Both the position numbers and the translations under genes were made by a program. This document shows positions 29,577 to 37,405 of a DNA stretch of 39,285 nucleotides, piece by piece; position 1 is the first letter of the stretch; each line of letters opens with the position of its first letter. The stretch is from positions 1 to 39,285 of the IMG/VR virus record IMGVR_UViG_3300048930_000281. The stretch is one strand, 5' to 3'. The notes beneath the pieces are model-generated. The model saw only the letters and a program-made list of their open reading frames with translations, did no database searches and was not told the DNA's origin. Origin of the DNA: a virus.

Positions 29577-30766
29577 TCTTCCCAGAATCCAAATGGCTCA
29601 AGGTGGTGAACGCAGGCAGCGACACGCAGCCCGCCGAGATCCTCATCGATGATGTCATCGGTAAATCCTACTGGGACGACAGCGGCGTGGGTGAACGCGA
29701 TTTCAAGGCCGCTCTGGCGATGATTCCGAAGGGTCGGAAAATCGTTCTCGGAATCAACTCCGAGGGCGGAAGCGTGAAAGACGGGCTCGGCATGTATCAC
29801 GCCATCCGAGCGCGCAAGGACGATGTCACATGCCGCAACGACGGGTGCGCGTGGTCTATCGCCTCCGTGCTCCTCGTTGCCGGTGGGCGAACCATCTGCC
29901 CGAAGGCCTCCACGGTGATGATCCACGACCCGTGGACTTACTGCCAAGGGAACGCCGACGAGATGCGCCGTGCCGCTGATGGACTGGACGCCAACGCAAA
30001 AGCGCTCGTCGCTGCCTACGCCGAGAAGACAGGGAAGAGCGAGACCGAGATCCGCGACGCGATGAAGCGCGAGGCGTGGTTCACCGGTGAAGAGGCGAAG
30101 GCCTGGGGCATTTCCGACGATGTCACCGACGAGCCTGTGACGGTGGCCAGCAACAAGACCTTCCAGCGGAGTCAGGCGCGCATGCCGTCGCATGTCCTGA
30201 ATCTCATTCGCGCATCCGCAAAACCAATCGCCTCCCCACCGGAGGAACAAAACAAAGCAGACAAGCCTATGAAACTCCTACTCGCCGCGCTGGCGGGGGC
30301 GAAACTCATCCCCGCAGCCGAAAACATCACCGACGAGCAGGCCTCCACTACGGTGGTTGCCGCACTCGCAAAACGAGACTCCGACCTGTCGACGCTCTCC
30401 GCGTCGCTGGCCACGGAGCGCACCGCCCGGGAAACCGCCGAGTCCTCCCTGGCTACCACGCGCAAGGCACTGGCCGAGATGGCCGTCGAGGCCGACGTGA
30501 AGGCCGGACGCCTGAAGGACGACGCCACGCTTCGCGCCAAGTGGGTGGACGCATACACCAAGGACTTCGACGGGACCAAGGCCATGGCTGCCGGGTTCGC
30601 GGATGCCAAGCCGGCGCCAACCGCCAGCGGCGTTCCGCTCGACACGGTGAAGGGCGCGAAGGAACACGTGGACCGTGACAAGGTGATTGCTGAATTCAAT
30701 GCAATCACCGACGCCGGAAAGCGGGCGAAGTTCTACGCCGAGAACAAAGCGATTCTGCTCGGCTAA
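29573..30766 (+). CDS. ClpP-like prohead protease with C-terminal scaffold
   Basis: A 397-aa protein. Residues 1-185 are a ClpP/SppA-type serine protease: INSEGGSVKDG (61-71), the nucleophile Ser95 in GCAWSIASVL, and His118 in MIHDPW. The C-terminal ~165 residues are Ala/Glu/Lys-rich and helical (TLSASLATERTARETAESSL), like a capsid scaffold. An in-frame ATG at 30269 after ACAAGCCT could make the scaffold alone, as lambda gpC/Nu3 do. It would organise and then mature the prohead. The gene is coupled to the portal gene. Confidence 0.85.
   Translation: MIFPESKWLKVVNAGSDTQPAEILIDDVIGKSYWDDSGVGERDFKAALAMIPKGRKIVLGINSEGGSVKDGLGMYHAIRARKDDVTCRNDGCAWSIASVLLVAGGRTICPKASTVMIHDPWTYCQGNADEMRRAADGLDANAKALVAAYAEKTGKSETEIRDAMKREAWFTGEEAKAWGISDDVTDEPVTVASNKTFQRSQARMPSHVLNLIRASAKPIASPPEEQNKADKPMKLLLAALAGAKLIPAAENITDEQASTTVVAALAKRDSDLSTLSASLATERTARETAESSLATTRKALAEMAVEADVKAGRLKDDATLRAKWVDAYTKDFDGTKAMAAGFADAKPAPTASGVPLDTVKGAKEHVDRDKVIAEFNAITDAGKRAKFYAENKAILLG
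30269..30766 (+). CDS. Possible separate scaffold protein from internal start
   Basis: ATG 30269 is in frame with the protease and begins MKLLLAALAGAKLIPAAENI. Translation here would give a 165-aa helical scaffold without the protease domain, the same layout as lambda Nu3 inside gene C. A GGAGG lies about 24 bases upstream, rather far. The inference rests on layout. Confidence 0.4.
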   Translation: MKLLLAALAGAKLIPAAENITDEQASTTVVAALAKRDSDLSTLSASLATERTARETAESSLATTRKALAEMAVEADVKAGRLKDDATLRAKWVDAYTKDFDGTKAMAAGFADAKPAPTASGVPLDTVKGAKEHVDRDKVIAEFNAITDAGKRAKFYAENKAILLG

Positions 30767-30811
30767 TCACTCCGAGAAACAAGCAACTCAACTCTTTCGA
30801 CTCACTGACAT

Positions 30812-31717
30812 ATGGCAAACGTCCTAGGAACCACGACCCCGGTGCTCATCGTGCAGCGGGCTCTGGAACTCGTCTTCACCAAGCGCCCCCTGCTTCGCAT
30901 GGTGTCGCTTAATCTCTCCGACCCGAACGGAGAGCGGACCGCGAAGTTCAACCAACAGGTGACAAGCCGGATTCTCAATATTCCGGCCGTCAACAACTTC
31001 GGCACCGGGGCCGTGGATACGGCTTACACCGATGTCCCGGTGACCATCGACCAGTTCAAGGAAGTTCATCTGGCGTTCACTCCGCAGGAATACAACGGCA
31101 CTTCCCGCAATCTCATCGAGGAGGCCGCTGAGCCTGTGGCAACCGCGATTGCCAACCACCTCGTGGACACGCTGGCCGCCCGGTGGATTGCTGCGAACTT
31201 CGCGAACTCCACAACGGTGGCTTCCGGGTGGACCTACACCAACACCATCCTCCCGCTTCGCAACGCGCTGGTGGGCCGCGGTGTTCCTGGGGACAGCTTC
31301 TTTTTCGCGTGCTCGTCCGCTGTCTACGGCGCCCTGCTTGCGGACACCACGGTTGTCGCGGCGCTCAATAACCCGAGCAATGGCGACGCGATCCGCACCG
31401 GCATGCTTCCGCAGGTTGGTGGACTCATGCCGATGGAATATCCCGGCATCCCGAACACCGGGAACATGGTTGGTTTCGCTGGCTCCAAAGACTCCACGGT
31501 GATTGCCAACCGCATCCCGAGCAATCCGACTGAGATCATGCCTGGCGTCCAGTACCCCGGCACGTTCGACGTCGTGACCGATCCCGGCTCCGGGTTCTCG
31601 GTTGTCCTGAACAAGTTCATCGGCCAGTCCGACCTGAAGGCGAACTACCGCGTGCTCGTCATGTACGGCACCGCGAAGGGCGCCGGGACGAATGGGCAGA
31701 TCCTCAAGACTGCCTAA
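30812..31717 (+). CDS. Major capsid protein
   Basis: A 301-aa protein placed right after the protease/scaffold gene. It begins ANVLGTTTPVLIVQRALELV, contains FKEVHLAFTPQEYNG and TAIANHLVDTLAARWIAANF (spine helix-like), a long region with strand and loop phrases (TGMLPQVGGLMPMEYPGIPN), and ends in VLVMYGTAKGAGTNGQIL. This fits HK97-fold coat proteins of the P22/phage-coat type. The TGACATATG start context persists here although the TGA is not the stop of the gene before. The 45-base leader is A/C-rich. Confidence 0.85.
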   Translation: MANVLGTTTPVLIVQRALELVFTKRPLLRMVSLNLSDPNGERTAKFNQQVTSRILNIPAVNNFGTGAVDTAYTDVPVTIDQFKEVHLAFTPQEYNGTSRNLIEEAAEPVATAIANHLVDTLAARWIAANFANSTTVASGWTYTNTILPLRNALVGRGVPGDSFFFACSSAVYGALLADTTVVAALNNPSNGDAIRTGMLPQVGGLMPMEYPGIPNTGNMVGFAGSKDSTVIANRIPSNPTEIMPGVQYPGTFDVVTDPGSGFSVVLNKFIGQSDLKANYRVLVMYGTAKGAGTNGQILKTA

Positions 31718-31730
31718 CCAATCGACGGGC

Positions 31731-31750
31731 GCCGCGTGAGATATCGCGGC
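31731..31750 (+). terminator. Stem-loop after major capsid gene
   Basis: GCCGCG (31731-31736) and CGCGGC (31745-31750) form a 6-bp GC stem with an 8-base loop in the 62-base gap after the capsid gene. It lacks a clear T-run, so it may attenuate or process the transcript rather than terminate fully. Confidence 0.4.
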
Positions 31751-31779
31751 TTCCGCCAAACATCGATCAAGGAGGCAGA

Positions 31780-32103
31780 ATGCACCCTATTTCCGTAGTG
31801 CTCGCAATCGTTGGAGGAAAGCCGGTGGTGAAGTACGCCGGTTTCAACTCCCACGACGCGGAGAAGGTTTTCACCGATGCGCGAACCGATGCGAAGAACA
31901 CCGGGCTTGCGCTGGTTCAAAACGCCTACCCTCGACTGACCTGCAACCCTTCCGAGGAGGCTGTTGCTGCGAAAGTCGAGGAAGAGCAACGCAAGCAGCG
32001 CGAGGAAGCCGCGGCGAATGCCGAGGCCATTGCTGCCAAAAATCGAGTGGATGATCTGAAGGCCAAACTCAAGGAAGCCGAGAAGGCTCTCCCGAAGGCC
32101 TGA
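31780..32103 (+). CDS. Head-associated hypothetical protein with coiled-coil tail
   Basis: A 107-aa protein. The first ~50 residues are globular (PISVVLAIVGGKPVVKYAGF), and residues 60-105 are a charged coiled coil rich in Ala/Glu/Lys. It has the strongest Shine-Dalgarno sequence in the genome (AAGGAGG at 31769-31775), suggesting high expression, as expected of a head protein. It could be a capsid accessory or head-completion protein. Confidence 0.6.
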   Translation: MHPISVVLAIVGGKPVVKYAGFNSHDAEKVFTDARTDAKNTGLALVQNAYPRLTCNPSEEAVAAKVEEEQRKQREEAAANAEAIAAKNRVDDLKAKLKEAEKALPKA

Positions 32104-32105
32104 AA

Positions 32106-32438
32106 ATGTCCGCCATCCTCACAGCATCATTGAACGCTTTCCGCGAGAACCTCCGCTTGCACGGAGAACGTCTCGCGCTTCCGTGGGGTGCTGTGGTCCT
32201 CGGCCTGGTGCGTCGTGATGTGGTTGGCGCGGCGCGCCGGGCCGGGGTTCCTGATTTTTCAACTCGGGCCTCGGTCTCCATCGAGATCGAGAAACCCGTT
32301 GAACCGATCACCGTCGGCAAGTACCTCACGCCGGCCGGATCCAACGCCGAACGGTTTCGCGTGGCGGAGATCCTGGCCGAGACTGGCTATTCCCTCCGGT
32401 TGCTCTGCGAGTCATCCAACCCCCAGGCGGTGACATGA
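32106..32438 (+). CDS. Head-tail joining protein candidate
   Basis: A 110-aa protein with an N-terminal helix (LTASLNAFRENLRLHGERLA) and a beta-rich end (VSIEIEKPVEPITVGKYLTP, then ILAETGYSLRLLC). Size, fold pattern and position (second gene after the major capsid) match head-completion or stopper proteins such as lambda gpFII/HK97 gp6-7. It starts two bases after the upstream stop and overlaps the next ATG. Confidence 0.55.
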   Translation: MSAILTASLNAFRENLRLHGERLALPWGAVVLGLVRRDVVGAARRAGVPDFSTRASVSIEIEKPVEPITVGKYLTPAGSNAERFRVAEILAETGYSLRLLCESSNPQAVT

Positions 32439-33109
32439 GCCAGACCATCGACCAATTCAACGCGACGCTGGGGCGGTACGCTCAACTGTCGCGCCTGACT
32501 CCGCCCGAGGTGCTGGCCAAGCAGGGCACCAAGCTGTCCTTCGCTCTCCGTGCCCAGCTCTCGAAGCTCAAGCCCGAGAAAGGCGCGGTGCGCGAGGCGC
32601 GCAAGGCGGCGATGGCTGCCGGCGCCGGCATCAAGGTGCGACCTGGCGCGCTTGAGTTCGCCAAAAAGAGGACGATGGCGACGGCTTCCAACCTGAGCAC
32701 CCGCAAGGAAGGGCTCTTCATGGAGAAGACGAAGGCCGGAAACGTGAAGCGCAACGGGCGCTCCTTCTGGCAGATCGCCGTTGACCGAGAGCTTTCCATT
32801 CGCGAGTCAGGGCGCGGGTACCTGTCACTCGCTGGTCGGATGCGCTATGTCGACAAGGCTCTGATCATGGGCTCGACGTTCCGAATTACTGACCGTATCC
32901 GGCGTGAGGTGGGCCGGGCCGGGATGGTGGTAAACCCGGACGGCGCAACCCTGACGTTCGACTACTCAAACCCCAACATTTTCGAAGGTCTCAGCAGGAC
33001 CAAAGGCAAGGCTGCCATTGACTCGGCGCTGAAGGAGACGAGCGCGGACATGCTCCTATACGTGAACCGTAAGCTTGCCGAGAACGCCAGAAAGGCAGGG
33101 TTGAACTGA
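32435..33109 (+). CDS. Neck or minor tail protein
   Basis: A 224-aa basic protein: RYAQLSRLTPPEVLAKQGTK, then a Lys/Arg-rich helical middle (KAAMAAGAGIKVRPGALEFA) and an Asn/Lys-rich end. It holds the place of the lambda gpZ / HK97 gp10-type tail-completion protein, between the head-tail connector and the tail terminator. I do not recognise a specific motif. Coupled by ATGA upstream and TGATG downstream. Confidence 0.6.
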   Translation: MSQTIDQFNATLGRYAQLSRLTPPEVLAKQGTKLSFALRAQLSKLKPEKGAVREARKAAMAAGAGIKVRPGALEFAKKRTMATASNLSTRKEGLFMEKTKAGNVKRNGRSFWQIAVDRELSIRESGRGYLSLAGRMRYVDKALIMGSTFRITDRIRREVGRAGMVVNPDGATLTFDYSNPNIFEGLSRTKGKAAIDSALKETSADMLLYVNRKLAENARKAGLN

Positions 33110-33555
33110 TGGCACGCACCGCACTCACGGCGTTGCAGTCTTCCATCGTCGCCGCGCTTCAGGCGGACCCGTGGTTTGCCGGGATCCCGATCATCGCCGA
33201 CATGGGAGCCCAGGCAGACTATGAGCGATTCGAGAAAGCGCTGGCTGAAGAAGGAATCACCGTGGTTGTTCACACGGTCAAGGGATGCTCTCGCGTTGCA
33301 TCCGCCCGCGGCGTCGCTCTGGTTCGCGCCATGTTCGACCTCGAAGTTGTCGAGAACCCGGACAGGAATCCGGAGTCCGCAAACAAGGACCTGCTCACTA
33401 CGGCTTCGAACGCTCTCCGCATCGTGACGAGTTTTGACAGTGGCCCCGGCGAATCGCAGCCCGAGCCGGAATCGAACCTCATGGATCTGGCAGTCAATGA
33501 CACCGGCCTGAGGGCCTTCATCCTCCCGTTCTCGAAAATCGTTCAACTCTCCTGA
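33109..33555 (+). CDS. Tail terminator-like protein
   Basis: A 148-aa protein. It begins with a helix (TALQSSIVAALQADPWFAGI), then GITVVVHTVKGCSRV and a strand-rich end (SFDSGPGESQPEPESNL; FILPFSKIVQL). This mixed alpha/beta pattern and the position directly before the major tail protein fit tail terminators such as lambda gpU. The stop is half of a TGACATATG junction. Confidence 0.6.
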   Translation: MARTALTALQSSIVAALQADPWFAGIPIIADMGAQADYERFEKALAEEGITVVVHTVKGCSRVASARGVALVRAMFDLEVVENPDRNPESANKDLLTTASNALRIVTSFDSGPGESQPEPESNLMDLAVNDTGLRAFILPFSKIVQLS

Positions 33556-33558
33556 CAT

Positions 33559-34119
33559 ATGCCTATCTCCGCTCAATTCACCGGCGCCCTTACTGGCCAC
33601 GTCCTCTTCGTTCCGGAAGGAACGGCGTTCACGGTTCCAAGCGCAGGCACCACCGGGAAGAACGACAAGCCTGGCGCTGGCGACACCTCTTGGGCCTCCG
33701 GAAACTTCGGGGATGTCATGGAGCTGCAATTCGCTCCTGAGAACGAGGTTACCCCGATCAAGGGCGGGTCCCCTGGCGGCCTGATGACCAAGGATCTCGT
33801 CGAGATTTCGCGTGACCTCAAGATCACGTTCAAAAGCCAGCAGATGGACCCGACTTTTCTGCGGCTCGCCTTCGCCACGCTGGCGCTCACCACGTCCAGC
33901 AGCCAGGCCAACCCGCTCGAAGGAAAGGCTCTCGTCAAGGGGTGGATGAAGATCCAGGCCTACGACGTGGACCACATTTTGCGCGTCATCGGTGACGTGT
34001 GGGTAGGGGTTCGGCTCACCGGCATGGAGCAGTGGAGTGGACGAAACATCGTCGGTGGCACCTTCGAGGCTCAGGTGCTCTACAGCCAGTACAACACCCT
34101 CGCTTTCGCAACCTCCTGA
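33559..34119 (+). CDS. Major tail protein
   Basis: A 186-aa protein in the standard place after the tail terminator. It has a loop-rich N-terminal part (LTGHVLFVPEGTAFTVPSAG), then the strand pattern EISRDLKITFKSQQMDPTFL and a C-terminal beta run (VKGWMKIQAYDVDHILRVIG, GTFEAQVLYSQYNTLAFA) typical of tail-tube beta sandwiches. Highly expressed in most phages; here the start has no Shine-Dalgarno sequence but sits in a TGACATATG context. Confidence 0.8.
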   Translation: MPISAQFTGALTGHVLFVPEGTAFTVPSAGTTGKNDKPGAGDTSWASGNFGDVMELQFAPENEVTPIKGGSPGGLMTKDLVEISRDLKITFKSQQMDPTFLRLAFATLALTTSSSQANPLEGKALVKGWMKIQAYDVDHILRVIGDVWVGVRLTGMEQWSGRNIVGGTFEAQVLYSQYNTLAFATS

Positions 34120-34122
34120 CCT

Positions 34123-34557
34123 ATGCCCTGGGACAACACCGCGCCGGTTCTCGCCCCAATCCAGTCCGGACTCTGGGCGTCAGTCCGGTTCGCTTTAACT
34201 TCGGGAGTTACCGACCCGCTCACCATCGCCAACGGCGCCACGGTGGACGGTCTCACTGTCGCAACTGGCAACCGATTCGTGTGCGTTGGTACGCGGGCGG
34301 ATGCCGGGATTTATGTGGTTGGGGCCAGCGCTTCAACCAGGGCAACCGACGCCAACGAGGCCGCCGAGTTCGTGGCGCACCGGGCGGTCGACGTGACGGC
34401 AGGATCAGCGGACAACATCGGCCGGTGGGTTCACAAAACCACGGCAGCGATCACTCTTGGAACTACCGATCTCACATTCTCGAAACTGACAGCCGAGGAC
34501 GAGACGCTTTTATCCGGATCTTTCGACAACACGGCGCCGAGCGCAGCCACGCTGTGA
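34123..34557 (+). CDS. Fibre-type beta domain protein with DNTAP motif
   Basis: A 144-aa protein. The middle (ANGATVDGLTVATGNRFVCV, then AGIYVVGASASTRATDANEA) is a domain found repeatedly in phage and bacterial fibre-like proteins, where dGV.L..GDR.L...... nGIYvV..... R..DA is the pattern. It carries WDNTAP at its N-terminus and FDNTAP near its end. Not a complete fibre by itself; probably decorates the tail tube or starts the fibre cassette. Confidence 0.65.
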   Translation: MPWDNTAPVLAPIQSGLWASVRFALTSGVTDPLTIANGATVDGLTVATGNRFVCVGTRADAGIYVVGASASTRATDANEAAEFVAHRAVDVTAGSADNIGRWVHKTTAAITLGTTDLTFSKLTAEDETLLSGSFDNTAPSAATL

Positions 34558-34561
34558 TGCG

Positions 34562-34990
34562 ATGGAATTCGACAATACAGCGCCGGAATCGACCAGCCTC
34601 GACGTTGCGGGTTGGGACAATTCGCCGGCAATCGGGATCACGTTTGCAACGGCAAGCCTCGTCTACTTTGGATCATCGGAAAGCGAGACGCTGGATGAAG
34701 GCCGGGCAAAGTCCGAGCTGTCATCCGTCGAAAGGCCGGGACTGGCTGGCAGCTACGCCTGCGCGGAAGGCGGATTCAAATATCTCCTCGTGCCGCTTGG
34801 GGTGGATGCTCCGACGACCATTCGAGACCTCGCCACAGGCATCAACGTGTTCCTCGCCGGCGAGGGTGAAGGCTATGGAACGGTTACCAATGAACTCACC
34901 CACGGTTCGCTTGTTATCGACGGCATTTCCTACCGCGTTTACCGCTCCGCCTACGTGCTTGGAGCAGAAATAAACCTTCAGGTTACCTGA
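34562..34990 (+). CDS. Hypothetical tail protein with DNTAP motif
   Basis: A 142-aa protein beginning EFDNTAPESTSLDVAGWDNS, so the DNTAP motif of the preceding gene recurs. The rest is beta-rich (SYACAEGGFKYLLVPLGVDA; LVIDGISYRVYRSAYVLGAE). Coupled to the tailspike gene by TGATG. The two DNTAP proteins may interact or derive from one ancestral gene that split. Confidence 0.6.
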   Translation: MEFDNTAPESTSLDVAGWDNSPAIGITFATASLVYFGSSESETLDEGRAKSELSSVERPGLAGSYACAEGGFKYLLVPLGVDAPTTIRDLATGINVFLAGEGEGYGTVTNELTHGSLVIDGISYRVYRSAYVLGAEINLQVT

Positions 34991-37341
34991 TGAAATTCGC
35001 CTGCATCTCATTTCTCGCCATCTGGTTCGCGTGCCCACTCTTCGCCGCATCCATCCCAGGTCTGCGGATCACCGGGCCAATCGTTCCGACGAGCACGGCG
35101 GACAGCAACGCCACTCACGTCGCGACGTACGGCAAGGGAGGGTTTCGCTCGGTGGCTGACGTCACTGCGCGTGACGCTATTCCGGCACCGCGCCGGGAGT
35201 CCGGAATGTTGGTTTGGGTGGAGGCTGACGGGAAGACGTACCAGCTTGGAACCAACCTGACTTCGTGGACGGAATTCGCTTGGCATCTCCAAGGCGGCGA
35301 TGTTCGGGCGTTTGGGGCTGACCCAACAGGCGTTGCTGACTCCACCGCAGCGATCCTTGCCGCGGCAGCTTCGGCACAATCCACCAAGGTCTCAGGTAGC
35401 TCGGTTCTGTACTTCCCGGGTGGCACCTATCGACTTTCGCAGACACTCCAAATCACGAACCAAAGGGTCAAAATCCACGGCGACGCAGCCAACGCAAGCG
35501 CGTTCAACAACACAAAGATAATTTTCACTGGGACAAATTCTCCAATTCTAAATCTTTCTGGCACTAAGCTAGATGTGGAAGATCTGACGCTGGAATATGA
35601 ATACATGCAGGGTCCGGAGGCTACCAATTCGGTGGCCATACAACTGCAAGGCGTAATTGCATCACAGTTTCAGAACCTATCAATTCGTAAGTGCGCCTAT
35701 GGGATCAAGGACAACCCAGCAGTGTTTCAGTTTCAAAACAGCTTCCGGGACATCTACATCTATTCGTTCTCTCGCGCTGGAATTAAATTCGAACGACAGT
35801 CCACCGTCAGCTCATTCGATAACATTTACGTGCAGAATGCCAGCGATGGCCTTGAGACTTCGGTTGTCAACATCACAGCAACGACGGTATCGGGAACAAA
35901 CATAACTTACACATTGGATCGGCTACCGACCCGGATGCAGACAAACATGATGGTGACTGTCTCAGGCCTGTCGCCGGCTGGTCTGAACGGGTTAACATTC
36001 ATTACCAATATAACTGGACTTGACGTTTCAACCGCCAAAATGACCGCCCCGGGTGCGGTAGTTGACGGCGTCGGAACCTTGGAAGTAACAGCGCGCTATT
36101 GCGCGGAGTCGCCGGTTGATATTGGTTACGGGTGGGTATCAATCAAAGGCTTGGACATTGAGCACTGCGTCGTTGATGACGATTCAGCATTGGCATTTCG
36201 CGGAGAACTCAACGAGCTATCGGATGTTCATTTTGAGCAGATATATTCAATCTCGTCAGGTTTCAGTTTTATCTCTTGTAACGCCGGAAGCGGCGTGAAT
36301 ATCGGCAGCATCAGTATTGCGAACCTTGGATTTTTGCCCGGGACAACCAACTATCTGGTGTGGTCTGGTTTTCAGTCCGCGCGCGGTGATAAGGGCGCTC
36401 CGTTTAGCCTAGGGTTTTTGAGGGCGCGAGACGTTGCTAAAGTGGGAGCAACATGGTTGCCGGCAAGGAAATCGAATCCTAATACATATCCAGATTTGCT
36501 GTTGCTCGGCGGTTACGATCTTGAAGGCGAGGCAAGACCGTACGGAGACGCCCGGTTTACTGACGAGAATTTCGGCATGAGCAGGCCGGCTCGCATAAAA
36601 GATGGCGTCTTTAGTTCTTCAAACTCTGTCGAGACTACGATGATGCTGCGTCCTCGCATTGCTCAGAGCGGCAATGCAACGTGGACAGGAATACACATAT
36701 CTCCGACAAATTCAGACTTAGCGTTTGGGTCTGGTGGCGGCTATCCGTTTCGATACAGCGCTGGAGGGTTTGACAGGTTTCTTCTTTCTGAGAATGGCAG
36801 CGCAATTTTCATTGCCGGGAATTCCAATAGCGTCGGGCTGAGCACAGTGTTTCGGGGGAATGACCAAGAACACCCATCAGCGCGAGTCAACATTCTGTAC
36901 GGGCAAACAAATAACGCGAACAGGATGAACGTTGGTCCAAACTACGTCTATGTGACGGATAATCTAGGTGCAAATCAGCCGATGTATTTGCAGCTGTTGG
37001 GGTCTTACGTAATCGCCGGAAGTGGGGCGTCTGGTTCAGGCATCAAAGTTGGAGGAAATGGCAACGTGCTTATCCAAAACATCCAGTCGCTGACGACGAG
37101 CTACGACCCCCCTTCATTGGCTGACGGTGAGTCGGTGCAGGTCACAAGCGCGGGTTTGTCTGCTGTCGGGTCAACAGATCAGGTGCTTGCGTCTCTTTCC
37201 AGCATAGGAACTAATCGGTTCGTCATCTCGGCAATTCCGACTGGCAACTCGAATCAAGTGGCCGTCATTTTGCTTAATGCTTCGGGTTCCACGGTCGATC
37301 TTCCGTCAGGTACTTTGCGGATCACGGTGTTTGACTACTGA
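34990..37341 (+). CDS. Tailspike-like protein with pectate-lyase fold and signal peptide
   Basis: A 783-aa protein. Residues 1-20 form a Sec signal-like segment (MKFACISFLAIWFACPLFAA). Residues about 50-95 (VADVTARDAIPAPRRESGML) match a module at the start of many fibre proteins. The beta-helix begins at DVRAFGADPTGVADST (104-119), a pectate-lyase-3 signature, followed by LYFPGGTYRLSQTLQI. The rest of the helix and a C-terminal trimerising region follow. It probably binds or cleaves host surface glycans. GC content drops clearly from about 35.5 kb to 37.3 kb, suggesting acquisition from elsewhere. Confidence 0.85.
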   Translation: MKFACISFLAIWFACPLFAASIPGLRITGPIVPTSTADSNATHVATYGKGGFRSVADVTARDAIPAPRRESGMLVWVEADGKTYQLGTNLTSWTEFAWHLQGGDVRAFGADPTGVADSTAAILAAAASAQSTKVSGSSVLYFPGGTYRLSQTLQITNQRVKIHGDAANASAFNNTKIIFTGTNSPILNLSGTKLDVEDLTLEYEYMQGPEATNSVAIQLQGVIASQFQNLSIRKCAYGIKDNPAVFQFQNSFRDIYIYSFSRAGIKFERQSTVSSFDNIYVQNASDGLETSVVNITATTVSGTNITYTLDRLPTRMQTNMMVTVSGLSPAGLNGLTFITNITGLDVSTAKMTAPGAVVDGVGTLEVTARYCAESPVDIGYGWVSIKGLDIEHCVVDDDSALAFRGELNELSDVHFEQIYSISSGFSFISCNAGSGVNIGSISIANLGFLPGTTNYLVWSGFQSARGDKGAPFSLGFLRARDVAKVGATWLPARKSNPNTYPDLLLLGGYDLEGEARPYGDARFTDENFGMSRPARIKDGVFSSSNSVETTMMLRPRIAQSGNATWTGIHISPTNSDLAFGSGGGYPFRYSAGGFDRFLLSENGSAIFIAGNSNSVGLSTVFRGNDQEHPSARVNILYGQTNNANRMNVGPNYVYVTDNLGANQPMYLQLLGSYVIAGSGASGSGIKVGGNGNVLIQNIQSLTTSYDPPSLADGESVQVTSAGLSAVGSTDQVLASLSSIGTNRFVISAIPTGNSNQVAVILLNASGSTVDLPSGTLRITVFDY

Positions 37342-37405
37342 TCGTAAAGATTACTAGGCCATAAAACTCCTCCAACTACGGCTTAATCGCCCCGGGATAC
37401 GCTCC

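Noticed and set aside
30824-31759. 311-codon minus-strand frame over the major capsid gene
   Set aside because: Antisense shadow of a well-supported gene; the predicted protein is His/Arg-rich with no domain.
32962-33975. 337-codon minus-strand frame
   Set aside because: Covers parts of three coupled plus-strand genes and has no recognisable domain.
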